A DNA stretch of 64,000 nt from Terrisporobacter glycolicus ATCC 14880 = DSM 1288 (GTDB lineage Bacteria > Bacillota > Clostridia > Peptostreptococcales > Peptostreptococcaceae), in the NCBI RefSeq assembly GCF_036812735.1, contig NZ_CP117523.1:3348001-3412000 (forward strand), read 5' to 3'. Below, piece by piece: positions 35,413 through 44,168 of the stretch (within the stretch, counting starts at the first letter, position 1; every line of letters begins with the position of its first letter). The notes beneath the pieces were generated by a model. That model did no database searches. It saw only the letters and a program-made list of their open reading frames with translations, and had not been told where the DNA came from. A program made the position numbers and the translations under genes.

Positions 35413-36429
35413 TTAATTTCTATTTTTTGTAACAGATTCTCTTTCCATAATTTGATATGGTAATTCTATTTTCTTTTCTTCCACAGGTTCACCATTTATT
35501 ATTTTAATTAAAGCTCTTATTGAAACTGCACCCATATCGAATAATGGTTGATAAACTGTTGTCAATTTTGGTCTATATATTTTTGCAAGTTTTGTATCAT
35601 TAAATCCAGCCACAGAAATATCTTCCGGAACACTGTAACCTGAATCAAATATTGCATTTATTGCTCCAACAGCTGCTTCATCACCTGTAACAAAAACTGC
35701 TGATGGTATTATTTTTTCATCTATAAGCTCTTTCATTGAGTTATATCCACCCTCATAATCAGTATTTCCATACTTGATTAGTTCATCTCTAACTGATATA
35801 TTATTATCTCTTAGAGCCGCTTCATAACCTGTTCTTCTTTCAATTTCTAATATAGTATCTTCTTTACTAGTCATGATTAATGCTATATCTTTGTGATTAT
35901 TTTCAATCAGATACTTAGTCATGTCGTAAGTAGCTTTTTCGTTACTTGTACTTACAGTATAAATGTCATAATCTCTTGCTGTTTTACTTATGTACACCGC
36001 AGGAATACGACTTTCTTTCATAAAGTTTACATGATCTTCGTCTAATATCCAAGATAGCATAACTATACCTTCAACTTGTTTAGTTTTTAGTAGTCTTATA
36101 CTATCTAGTTCTTGTTCTTTATCTGAATAAGTATTAACTAAGAGTATATCGTAGTCATACATCTTAGCAACTGCTTCTATTCCGTTCAATATTTCATTAA
36201 CAAAAGAGTCTGATACTTCCGGAACTATGACCCCTATTAATTTACTCTTTTTAGTAACTAAACTTCTAGCAAGAGGATTAGGTACATAACCTGTTTCTTT
36301 AATTACTTCTAAAACCCTTTGTTTAACTTCATCCGTTACTGGTTTTGAATCATTTATAACTCTTGAAACTGTTGATATGGATACACCAGCCAGTTTCGCA
36401 ACATCTTTTATCGTTACGTTGTTTTTCAT
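35413..36429 (-). CDS. LacI-family regulator, CcpA-like
   Basis: 338-aa repressor with an N-terminal LacI helix-turn-helix (TIKDVAKLAGVSISTVSRVIN, residues 5-25) and a periplasmic-binding-like sensor domain. IGVIVPEVSDSFVNEILNGIE and LKTKQVEGIVMLSW resemble CcpA, the carbon catabolite regulator that works with HPr-Ser-P, so it is a CcpA candidate; it could instead be a local regulator of the hut genes that follow it on the same strand. AGGAGG before the ATG. It ends in its own terminator, so it is transcribed separately from hutH. Confidence 0.85.
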   Translation of the reverse strand: MKNNVTIKDVAKLAGVSISTVSRVINDSKPVTDEVKQRVLEVIKETGYVPNPLARSLVTKKSKLIGVIVPEVSDSFVNEILNGIEAVAKMYDYDILLVNTYSDKEQELDSIRLLKTKQVEGIVMLSWILDEDHVNFMKESRIPAVYISKTARDYDIYTVSTSNEKATYDMTKYLIENNHKDIALIMTSKEDTILEIERRTGYEAALRDNNISVRDELIKYGNTDYEGGYNSMKELIDEKIIPSAVFVTGDEAAVGAINAIFDSGYSVPEDISVAGFNDTKLAKIYRPKLTTVYQPLFDMGAVSIRALIKIINGEPVEEKKIELPYQIMERESVTKNRN

Positions 36430-36674
36430 TTCGTGCCTCCTATTATTACTATCAGTACGATTTCTTTGTCTAATCTCTTCATTTTAACATAACTTGCCTA
36501 TTTTATAAATACATATTATAATTTATTTCTATGCCAAAATGCTAAAAAGCTTTTTGTTATAATTATCAACTTATACTTATTATTTACATTTAATTTATTA
36601 ATATTTAAAATCTCATTAATTAAAAAGTATAATAAGACGAAAAATATAAAAAATACTACTAGGAGGAGAACAAT

Positions 36675-38594
36675 ATGAACAAAAAATTAATAATTTCAAA
36701 GACATCTACCTTTATTTTTGTAGTTATTTTTGTAGTTTTTTTTAAACTAATATTTGGTGAAGAAAATACTTTAATTGGTGTTTCTACCATAACGGCCACA
36801 CTAATGTTTTTAGAACGAGATTTAACATTGTCTCCTGGACGAAGTGCTATTAAACTTATACTTATAAACTTATTAATTGGTCTTAGCTCTTATTTAGTAA
36901 TTTCCAACATGTATTTAGGAATTTTAGTTAACTTTTTTACACTATTTATAATTAGTTATAATTTTTGCTACAATTTGAGAAATCCACTATATATACCATT
37001 TACATTGCAATATATTTTTTTATTATCAAATCCTGTAGATAGCAAAGGATTTCTTATTAGAATTATTGCCTTAATTTCTGGAGCTTTAGTTATTGTGCTT
37101 GCACAAATTTTAGTCAATAATAATAAATTATCAAAATCAGGAAACAAATTATTAGAAAGTGTATGTGAATCTATAGTAAATAAAATTGAATATAAAGAAC
37201 AATATGATTTAGTTGACGATGGTATAGAAAAAGTAAATCATTCTATAGATGCTTTTAGGACTATGGTTTATGACAAAAGGGAACATAACTATTATTTGAC
37301 AGAAGAAGGACGATTAAAATTAAATTTATCCGTTGCATTGGAAAATATACATACTATGATTCATGATACTGATTTAAGCATCATAGATGAAGATATATTA
37401 AATACCTTAGAATTTTTAATAAAAGAAGTCAAAATACTTCTTAGTAATTCTGATGATAATATTAATGAAAATAATGTTCCCATTTACATGGAGAAACTAT
37501 TAAAAATTTGTGAAGAAAAAGATACAAATGACTTACTAAATCTACAATTGCTAGATAGTATGATTTTATTGTCTGATACTATAAAGTCATTAGAATTGCT
37601 AGATAAAAAACAGTATAACTTTGTAAATAGATCCCATGAAATATCTGAACTTTTCTCAGATAGCAAAATAAAATCATTCCTTACAGATAGAAAATCTATA
37701 AGATTTTGCTATGCTATAAGAGTTGCCATTTGTATAAGTATTGGTTCATTTATTATGCAGTATTTTAACTTATCTGAAGGTAGATGGATTTTATTTACTT
37801 TATTTTCCTTAATAAGCCCTTTATATGAAGTGTCAAAATCTAAAACTAAAGATAGATTATTTGCCACATTAATAGGTGCTGTTGTCATATTTGCATTATT
37901 TAGTATTTTCAAAGATCCAACAACAAGAATGTTAATAGTACTCACAGCTGGATATCTAAACGGATATGCTTCTGAATATAAATATGCTACTATATTTGTT
38001 ACAATTTCTGCCATAGGTTCAGCAGCTTTAGTTGGAAGTGTGGAAGTACTTACAATAAATAGAATTTTATTTGTTTTAGTTGGTACAGTAATTGCCCTAT
38101 TAGCTAACAAATATATTTTCCCTTACAAAGTAAAAGACTCTATGATACAACTTAAAAATATGTATCATGAAACTATTATATGTATGCTTAAAGAAGTACA
38201 AAATTTAATAGAGGGAAATAAACAACCTACAACTATGAAAAATTTAATAGTTTTAACTTCTTTAATAGATGCAAAAGCAAGAGCCAATGAAAAAATAACA
38301 AATTCACCACATTATAGTCAAATAATTAGTGGAAGAAGGTTTCTGACTACAAGTATTTATGAACTTTATATGTTAATATTAAGAGGCAATATAAATTTCC
38401 AAAACCAAAAAGAAATCTTAAATGATTTAAATGGCCTAATCTATTACTTTAATGAAGATATTGATACAAAAATTACTCATATTGAACAAGGAATAAATAG
38501 CGTAAAAGATATTAACACTAAAATAATATTAAGTAGTATTATTGTCATATTAAGAGAATTAATCCATTTAAACCAATTAGATAAATCAATATAA
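36675..38594 (+). CDS. FUSC-family integral membrane protein
   Basis: 639-aa protein with two sets of membrane helices (about 6-150 and 345-475), each followed by a soluble helical region, the layout of the FUSC / aromatic acid exporter (YccS, AaeB-like) family. EGRWILFTLFSLISPLYE and TKDRLFATLIGAVV mark the second, FUSC_2-type repeat. A transport role for fusaric-acid- or aromatic-acid-like compounds is inferred from the family only. AGGAGGAG site; alone on this strand. Confidence 0.8.
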   Translation: MNKKLIISKTSTFIFVVIFVVFFKLIFGEENTLIGVSTITATLMFLERDLTLSPGRSAIKLILINLLIGLSSYLVISNMYLGILVNFFTLFIISYNFCYNLRNPLYIPFTLQYIFLLSNPVDSKGFLIRIIALISGALVIVLAQILVNNNKLSKSGNKLLESVCESIVNKIEYKEQYDLVDDGIEKVNHSIDAFRTMVYDKREHNYYLTEEGRLKLNLSVALENIHTMIHDTDLSIIDEDILNTLEFLIKEVKILLSNSDDNINENNVPIYMEKLLKICEEKDTNDLLNLQLLDSMILLSDTIKSLELLDKKQYNFVNRSHEISELFSDSKIKSFLTDRKSIRFCYAIRVAICISIGSFIMQYFNLSEGRWILFTLFSLISPLYEVSKSKTKDRLFATLIGAVVIFALFSIFKDPTTRMLIVLTAGYLNGYASEYKYATIFVTISAIGSAALVGSVEVLTINRILFVLVGTVIALLANKYIFPYKVKDSMIQLKNMYHETIICMLKEVQNLIEGNKQPTTMKNLIVLTSLIDAKARANEKITNSPHYSQIISGRRFLTTSIYELYMLILRGNINFQNQKEILNDLNGLIYYFNEDIDTKITHIEQGINSVKDINTKIILSSIIVILRELIHLNQLDKSI

Positions 38595-38596
38595 TA

Positions 38597-38632
38597 AAAA
38601 AATCTTAAGCTATAAACAGCTTAAGATTTTTT
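38597..38632. terminator. bidirectional terminator between convergent genes
   Basis: Perfect 15-bp stem (38597-38611 / 38618-38632) with A and T runs on its two sides, between genes ending at 38594 and 38645. Confidence 0.88.
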
Positions 38633-38644
38633 ATTTTCTAATAC

Positions 38645-39397
38645 TTAATTATTTGACTTTGTTATTCTTCTTGATTCAAATATACATAAACCAATACATA
38701 GTAAATACGGAATAATAGCAACTAAAAGATTCTTTCCAAAGCTAATATTTGTAAAACTTTCTATTATAGAGGGAATATACATTAAAAATGGCATCATTAA
38801 ATACCATACATCTATTTTTTTTGATACAATAAAAGATAATACAAATAACACGCCAATTATTATACTCACTACTGATTTATCAATAACTATAGATTGTTCC
38901 ATATTTCTTCCTATAAGTTGTATAATAACAATAGTTACTATATTCATAAAAAACAAAACAAATATACCTATAGTAAACTTTTTATCTTTAAATGCAAATT
39001 TTCTAGCTAGAACCACTAGTAAAACAGTCATAACTATATAGTCTAATGGAGTTAATATTGCTTCCATAATTGACATGGTAACTATACCATTTTTTATTCC
39101 ACTTAAAAATATCCACGTTCCAAAACCTAGAATAAGCATTAAGGCTGTTTCTATTAATTCTTTTTTACTAAAAGATAGTTCCTCAGCCACAGATTTTGCA
39201 TATTCTTCAGGTGAATTCCCAAAAATATCTTCTACCCTTTTCCCTTCTTGCTCTCCAAGCATTAAATGCTCTTCTGCTTCAGCTATAAACTCCTTAATTT
39301 CATTTTCACTTTTTCCCGTACTTATTAAATACATATTTAGGTTTAATATGAACTCTTCCCCCTCTTTAGATATTGTATAATTATAGTTTTTGCTCAT
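38645..39397 (-). CDS. HAAS-domain membrane protein (DUF1700/DUF1129-like)
   Basis: 250-aa protein with an N-terminal cytosolic helical domain (about 1-80: LISTGKSENEIKEFIAEAEEHL, FGNSPEEYAKSVAEEL) and six or so membrane helices. The N-terminal domain is the HAAS type that accompanies PadR-like regulators, and here it follows padR by 14 nt. Proposed to pair with the regulator in sensing envelope state; the exact function is unknown. Confidence 0.75.
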   Translation of the reverse strand: MSKNYNYTISKEGEEFILNLNMYLISTGKSENEIKEFIAEAEEHLMLGEQEGKRVEDIFGNSPEEYAKSVAEELSFSKKELIETALMLILGFGTWIFLSGIKNGIVTMSIMEAILTPLDYIVMTVLLVVLARKFAFKDKKFTIGIFVLFFMNIVTIVIIQLIGRNMEQSIVIDKSVVSIIIGVLFVLSFIVSKKIDVWYLMMPFLMYIPSIIESFTNISFGKNLLVAIIPYLLCIGLCIFESRRITKSNN

Positions 39398-39410
39398 AAT
39401 CTACTCCTCC

Positions 39411-39731
39411 TTACTTCCCTTCCAACAATTTATTTACACTAGTGGATATGTCTTTCCATATTTCCATAAAATCCCCTAACTGTTCCCTACCTTTATCTGT
39501 TAAAGAATAATACTTTCTCTTTGGCCCACTTTCTGATGATTTAGTAGTTGTTGTAACTAACCCTTCTTTTTTCATTCTTATTAATAAGGGGTATATACTC
39601 CCTTCACTAACCATATCGAACCCATATAAATCTAATTTTTGGGTCATTTCATATCCATATACTTCTTCCTCTGATATAACAGCCAGCAAACATCCTTCTA
39701 AAATGCCCTTTAACATTTGCGTTGAATTCAT
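39411..39731 (-). CDS. PadR-family transcriptional regulator
   Basis: 106-aa winged-helix protein: GILEGCLLAVISEEEVYGYEM, SEGSIYPLLIRMKKEGL and GPKRKYYSLTDKGREQL are PadR signatures. Such repressors usually control their own operon, here padR plus the HAAS membrane gene. An inverted repeat just downstream of its promoter (39748-39781) is the likely operator. Confidence 0.92.
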   Translation of the reverse strand: MNSTQMLKGILEGCLLAVISEEEVYGYEMTQKLDLYGFDMVSEGSIYPLLIRMKKEGLVTTTTKSSESGPKRKYYSLTDKGREQLGDFMEIWKDISTSVNKLLEGK

Positions 39732-39747
39732 TTCATACCTCCTATAT

Positions 39748-39825
39748 TGTAATGCAAGGTAGTTATGTAACTTGTATTACAACCTACTATAATTATAATA
39801 TACTCCACTCTATCTTGTTTTGCAA
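39748..39825 (-). promoter_or_regulatory. padR promoter and operator
   Basis: Minus strand: TTGCAA (39825-39820), 17-nt spacer, TATATT (39802-39797), then an inverted repeat with 10 of 11 matching bases, TGTAATACAAG / CTTGCATTACA (39781-39771 / 39758-39748), between the start point and the ribosome binding site. Placement fits autorepression by PadR. Confidence 0.65.
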
Positions 39826-39866
39826 TATAGTTGTAATAATTTTATTATTTTTTCTCTTAATACTAA

Positions 39867-39905
39867 AAAAAGCAGAAGATAATTATTTTATCTTCCACTT
39901 TATGC
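39867..39905 (-). terminator. terminator of the 173-aa protein gene
   Basis: GAAGATAA/TTATCTTC stem with an outer AAGCA/TGCTT helix and an internal loop; seven T residues follow on the minus strand. Confidence 0.7.
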
Positions 39906-39909
39906 TTTT

Positions 39910-40431
39910 CTAATTTAATACAGTTTTATTATATTCTATTAAGTAACTTTCCATTAAATCTTCTACTGCTTCTTTTGTAAAAACATCTACTATCTCAACA
40001 TATTTTTCATTTATTGCTAAATTAATATAAGATGAACATAGTTCTGATACTGCATATCCTAAAGCTTGTGTAAACCTCCTTGCAATAGAATTATTTATGC
40101 CTATGGATATAATGGTAACTCCTCCAGGTATTAATCTTAATATTTTTCCAAGAAGCATTTTGTAGATAAATTTTTCTTGGTCTAATAAAATATTTTCATT
40201 TAAAATCTGCTTGGCATCTAAATTGTATTTATTAACTTCCCAAGTGTTTAATATTTTTAAGCACATTTCACTCTCCAAATCCATAAGCATTGAGGAATCT
40301 GACATAGATATTGGAGTAAATGCCTCTTCTGCTGCTAATTCTCCGTAGGGTATCAATATATTTTCATTTATATATTCTTTTTTTGAAGTAAAATCTAGTT
40401 CTTTATTTAAATACTTTATTTTAATTTCCAC
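39910..40431 (-). CDS. small DUF697-like protein
   Basis: 173-aa protein starting at a GTG with GGAGG 9 nt upstream. The middle (KILRLIPGGVTIISIGINNSIARRFTQALGYAVSELC, split here for reading as RLIPGGVTIIS and ARRFTQALGYAVSEL) has the Gly-rich hairpin followed by an ALGxAxxE helix characteristic of DUF697, a domain usually attached to Era-like or dynamin-like GTPases. No GTPase domain is present in this protein or next to it. Function unknown; a membrane-associated role is possible. Confidence 0.55.
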   Translation of the reverse strand: MEIKIKYLNKELDFTSKKEYINENILIPYGELAAEEAFTPISMSDSSMLMDLESEMCLKILNTWEVNKYNLDAKQILNENILLDQEKFIYKMLLGKILRLIPGGVTIISIGINNSIARRFTQALGYAVSELCSSYINLAINEKYVEIVDVFTKEAVEDLMESYLIEYNKTVLN

Positions 40432-40605
40432 TATTATTTTCCTCCATCTATAGAAAATTAACTTAACTTGAGACAGCTACAATTTATATAGCCAAAGAAG
40501 TAATTTTGTTGCTGATTCAGCTAACCATAATGCTCAAATAAGTTCTTTAGACATATTATTCTATAAATGATTATAAATACCTTTATTTATATAAGTTATT
40601 TTATA

Positions 40606-40758
40606 TCACTTATTTTTTTCCTCACAAATCTCTTCTTTTGTTAAAATCTTTTTCCTAGATATCATCATATTGCACTCCTGGCAATAATAGCTTATACTTC
40701 CTCACCCATCTAAAACTTCTAGTTTGCTTTTACAATGTGGGCAATAATATTCTTTCAT
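40606..40758 (-). pseudogene. zinc-ribbon ORF with in-frame UGA at a conserved Cys (nonsense or selenocysteine)
   Basis: 51 codons from ATG 40758 (AGGAG about 11 nt upstream) to TGA 40606, broken only by a TGA at codon 19 (40704-40702). Translation reads MKEYYCPHCKSKLEVLDG, UGA, GSISYYCQECNMMISRKK and a charged tail. It matches the YfgJ-like zinc-ribbon pattern CPxC...VL..CG..YFC...LISKK, and the UGA lies exactly where those proteins have the Cys of CG. Downstream, 16 nt after the UGA, a 6-bp stem TATTGC/GCAATA with loop CAGGAGT (40686-40668) could be a weak SECIS. A simple nonsense mutation remains the default reading; the frame is otherwise intact. Confidence 0.55.
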
Positions 40759-40882
40759 TATAAATATATCTCCTTATTCTTAATTTATAGTTTCATAACT
40801 TATTTTTTCTCAATATTATTACTGTTAATACAAAAATTATTATACCCTATTATATATTGATCTAATTTGTATTTTCATATAT

Positions 40883-40929
40883 AAAAAAGACTCTGAAAAC
40901 ATCTTTTAATATGTTTCAAAGTCTTTTTT
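40883..40929 (-). terminator. terminator of larC
   Basis: Long stem (about 40883-40902 / 40911-40929) with one mismatch, flanked by T residues on the minus strand. Confidence 0.8.
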
Positions 40930-40941
40930 ATTCATCAAATA

Positions 40942-42264
40942 TTAATTTAATTCATCGCTACATTCTTTTACTATAATTTGGTATACATCTTGGTAAGGCT
41001 TATTGTGTTTTTTGCATAGTTCTATTACACTGTCATATTCTGGATAAATTCTTTTTCCTGTAGATAGATGACAAACTTTTACTGCTACTTCTCCTAATGA
41101 AGTTTGAACTTTTTTAATTTTTCTTTTTAAAATACATCTTTCCATTTTTTGTTTCCTAATTCCAATAGTTGTAGTTTCTTCAAAGATAATATCTTCTAAT
41201 TTAGCTACATCTTCTTCCTTACAAATAACATTTAATTGATAAGCCGGGCGATTTTTTTTCATAAATACTGGCATATAGTGAACATCTCTAGCTCCTGCTT
41301 TGTATAAACGCTCCATTACATATCCTAAAGCTTCTCCTGAACAATCATCTATATTACTTTCTAACTTTACAATAAAATCTTTGTATTCACTTTCATCTTC
41401 TATAAGCATGGCTCTTAATATGCTTGCTCTCTCGTATGTTCTTTTACCTGCTCCTAAACCTATTTTTTTAATAGAAAATTCCTCTGGAAGCTTATCTTCA
41501 GTTTTGATAGCTGCCACAATAGCTGCACCTGTAGGTGTTACTAATTCTGCTTCTATATTTGTAAGACGAAGTTTTAGATTATTATTTGCTACAATTTTAG
41601 AAACTGCTGGTACTGGAACTGGTATTACTCCATGTTGACAACGAATAAATCCACATCCTTCGTATAGGACTGGTACAACTACTTCTTCTATTTCTAAATT
41701 ATCTAAACAAACTGCTACAGCTATTATATCTACTATAGAATCTACTGCTCCAACCTCATGAAAATGTACTTCATCTATACTAACTCCATGAGCTGCTGCT
41801 TCTGCTTCTCCTAATATATTAAAAATTTTCACTGCAATTTGTTTTGCATTACTTGTAATATCAGCTTTTTCAATAATAGAGATTACATCTGACAATCCAC
41901 GATGTTCATGATGATTATTATGCTCATGAGAATGTGTTTCCTCATGATTATGAGCGTGATGATGGTCGTGGTCATGATCATGGTGATGTCCATGATGATC
42001 ATCATGACTGTGGTCATCTTCACCATAAAGGTAGTTCATATCATGGTCATGATTTTCATGTTTATGATCTAAAATCACATTAAAATCACAAACATCTAAT
42101 CCACTTTTTATTACTCTACTTATTTCTGTTTTAAAACCATCAATTGGTAAACTTTCTAAAGCTTTATTTAAAACTTCTTCACTAGCCCCCAAATCCAATA
42201 AGGCTGCAACCGTCATATCTCCACTAATTCCACTGTAGCATTCTAAATATAATTTATTAATCAT
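40942..42264 (-). CDS. larC: nickel insertion protein LarC (DUF111)
   Basis: 440-aa protein of the LarC family, which inserts nickel into the pyridinium-bis-thiocarboxylate mononucleotide cofactor of lactate racemase-type enzymes. Signature start YLECYSGISGDMTVAALLDLG, EVHFHEVGAVDSIVDII, LVTPTGAAI and VKLESNIDDCSGEALGYV. Residues about 66-122 are a very His/Asp-rich metal-binding insert. Here it is one uninterrupted frame; in Lactobacillus LarC is made by programmed frameshifting. larB, larE and larA are not in the window. Confidence 0.9.
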   Translation of the reverse strand: MINKLYLECYSGISGDMTVAALLDLGASEEVLNKALESLPIDGFKTEISRVIKSGLDVCDFNVILDHKHENHDHDMNYLYGEDDHSHDDHHGHHHDHDHDHHHAHNHEETHSHEHNNHHEHRGLSDVISIIEKADITSNAKQIAVKIFNILGEAEAAAHGVSIDEVHFHEVGAVDSIVDIIAVAVCLDNLEIEEVVVPVLYEGCGFIRCQHGVIPVPVPAVSKIVANNNLKLRLTNIEAELVTPTGAAIVAAIKTEDKLPEEFSIKKIGLGAGKRTYERASILRAMLIEDESEYKDFIVKLESNIDDCSGEALGYVMERLYKAGARDVHYMPVFMKKNRPAYQLNVICKEEDVAKLEDIIFEETTTIGIRKQKMERCILKRKIKKVQTSLGEVAVKVCHLSTGKRIYPEYDSVIELCKKHNKPYQDVYQIIVKECSDELN

Positions 42265-42331
42265 TGTCTTCCCCCTAGTTTGTTAATCTATATTGTCATT
42301 TTATAATTTTTTTAGATTTTTTTCCACTTTT

Positions 42332-43459
42332 TTATTCATTAAATTCTAGTTCATGGGCAATTTCTTTTAAATATGTTGTTATTGGAAGATGTTGTGGACA
42401 AATATTTTCACATTGTTTGCATTCTATACACTCTGATACATCTCTATGCTTATCTTTTAAGTTTTCATAGCACACCAATGAAAAGTTAAGTTGTAATGAT
42501 CCAAATCTTTTAAGATTATTATAGATTGAAAAACATTCTGGAATTGCAACATTCTTAGGACAATTTTCTGTACAGTAATGACATGATGTACAAGGAATTG
42601 CTATACTTGACTTTATTATAGCTCCTGCCTTTTCAATAATTTTTTCTTCTCTTTCATTCAATTGTTGAAATTCTTTCATATAACTTATATTATCTTGAAG
42701 TTGTTCTTTATTACTCATTCCACTTAATACAACCATTACATTATCAAGGGATGCTGCATATCTTATTGCCCAGGATGCTGTGGAAAGTTGACTATTCTCT
42801 TCTTTAAATAGCTTCTCTGCATCTGGTGAAATATTTGCTAAAGAGCCACCTTTAATTGGTTCCATAACAATTACAGGCTTATTGTGTTTCTTAGCCACTT
42901 CATAACATTTTCTTGATTGAACAATATCATCTTCCCAATCTATATAGTTAATTTGTAGTTGTACATATTCCATTTCTGGATGATTCGTAAGTATTTTATC
43001 AAGAACCTCAGCGCTATCATGAAAAGAAAAACCAATGTGTTTAATTTTTCCTTCTGATTTTTTTTCTTTTATAAATTCAAAAGCACCTATTTCTTCTGAT
43101 AATAAATATGTTTGGTCTCCTATTCCATGTAACCAGTAATAATCAAAATATTCTACTCCACATTTTATCAACTGCTCATTAAATATTTTAGGAATCTGAG
43201 ACTTTTCATTTATCATAAACATTGGTAATTTATCTGTAATAGTATAAGCATTCCTTGGATATCTTCTTACTACTGCTTCTCTAAATGCTATTTCACTATT
43301 TCCATTATGATAAGGATATGCTGTATCAAAATAAGTAAATCCATTTTTCATATATTCATCTATCATAAAAGTAAATTTGACCATATCAATACTTCCCTGG
43401 TCATCCTTATCAATAAGTGGCAAACGCATAAGACCAAATCCTAATTTTTTAGTTTCCAT
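42332..43459 (-). CDS. aldo/keto reductase with C-terminal ferredoxin-type domain
   Basis: 375-aa protein: an AKR barrel (about 1-270; FDTAYPYHNGNSE, DYYWLHGIGDQ) followed by a [4Fe-4S] module with CTSCHYCTENCPKNVAIPEC and CIECKQCENICPQHLPI, eight clustered Cys. This oxidoreductase class is common in anaerobes; substrate and electron partner are unknown. It follows merR on the same strand, after a terminator-like hairpin, and may be its target. Confidence 0.9.
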   Translation of the reverse strand: METKKLGFGLMRLPLIDKDDQGSIDMVKFTFMIDEYMKNGFTYFDTAYPYHNGNSEIAFREAVVRRYPRNAYTITDKLPMFMINEKSQIPKIFNEQLIKCGVEYFDYYWLHGIGDQTYLLSEEIGAFEFIKEKKSEGKIKHIGFSFHDSAEVLDKILTNHPEMEYVQLQINYIDWEDDIVQSRKCYEVAKKHNKPVIVMEPIKGGSLANISPDAEKLFKEENSQLSTASWAIRYAASLDNVMVVLSGMSNKEQLQDNISYMKEFQQLNEREEKIIEKAGAIIKSSIAIPCTSCHYCTENCPKNVAIPECFSIYNNLKRFGSLQLNFSLVCYENLKDKHRDVSECIECKQCENICPQHLPITTYLKEIAHELEFNE

Positions 43460-43560
43460 TATACTACCCCCAATTGCTTATTTTTTATTATTCGTATTAT
43501 AAATAGTATTCATTCAAGTACTATACAATTCAAAATATACATTTAAAAAATAAACATGGT

Positions 43561-43593
43561 AAAGAACCTAGATATCTAGTAGCTAGGCTCTTT
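43561..43593 (-). terminator. hairpin after merR
   Basis: 11-bp stem with one wobble pair (43561-43571 / 43583-43593), just after the merR stop on the minus strand; the T tract is short, so it may be leaky into the AKR gene. Confidence 0.6.
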
Positions 43594-43596
43594 AAA

Positions 43597-43983
43597 TTAT
43601 TGATTTTTTTCTCTTAATTCTTTTTCACTCATTATTAAACCTTTTTCATATAAATCAATTTTATAATCTAAACGCTCTAAGGTTTTGTTCATTTCTTCTA
43701 TTTTTTCAGATAAAGCCTTACGTTGGTCTATTAGTAATGCTTTTCTCTCATCAACAGTTGAATCTCCTTGCTGAAACATCGTAACATAGTCTATTAAAAC
43801 TTCTATGGGAAGTCCTGCCCCCCTCATACATTTTATAAACTCAACCCAGTTGCAATCTTCCTGGGTATAATCTCTTACACCGCTTTTATTTCGATTTACT
43901 GTTGGTATTAACCCCACTCTTTCGTAATATCTTAGTGTATCCGCTGATAATCCATATTTTTTACTTACTTCTGTAATTGTCAT
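43597..43983 (-). CDS. MerR-family transcriptional regulator
   Basis: 128-aa protein with the MerR winged-helix start (TITEVSKKYGLSADTLRYYERVGLIP), a linker and a C-terminal dimerising coiled coil (about 78-118). No Cys pair for metal sensing, so it fits the AdhR/redox or small-molecule subgroup often beside aldo-keto reductases. Its own promoter (44090-44120) has the long spacer and palindrome bound by MerR proteins. Confidence 0.92.
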   Translation of the reverse strand: MTITEVSKKYGLSADTLRYYERVGLIPTVNRNKSGVRDYTQEDCNWVEFIKCMRGAGLPIEVLIDYVTMFQQGDSTVDERKALLIDQRKALSEKIEEMNKTLERLDYKIDLYEKGLIMSEKELREKNQ

Positions 43984-44089
43984 AAGCGTATTCCTTTCAT
44001 CTTATTATAATTTACATATTTTGTAAATTTCTTTTCGTAACTTTAATTATTTATTTTATTACTTTATAAACTTTCACTATTTTAATTTT

Positions 44090-44120
44090 ATAATAACTCT
44101 TGGAGTGGACTCCAAGTCAA
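44090..44120 (-). promoter_or_regulatory. MerR-type promoter of merR with operator palindrome
   Basis: Minus strand: TTGACT (44120-44115), 19-nt spacer, TATTAT (44095-44090). The spacer region contains the perfect palindrome CTTGGAGT-CC-ACTCCAAG (44116-44099). A 19-bp spacer with a central palindrome is the hallmark of MerR-activated promoters. Confidence 0.88.
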
Positions 44121-44137
44121 GGGTTTTATATTAAAAA

Positions 44138-44161
44138 AGAGTGTAAATTACTTTACACTCT
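44138..44161 (-). terminator. terminator of the sulfite/nitrite reductase gene
   Basis: Perfect 10-bp stem (44138-44147 / 44152-44161), 4-nt loop, T run on the minus strand. Confidence 0.85.
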
Positions 44162-44168
44162 CTCAATA

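Noticed and set aside
41920-42060. Simple repeat locus in the larC antisense (catgatgat-type)
   Set aside because: It is just the codon pattern of the His/Asp-rich insert in LarC.
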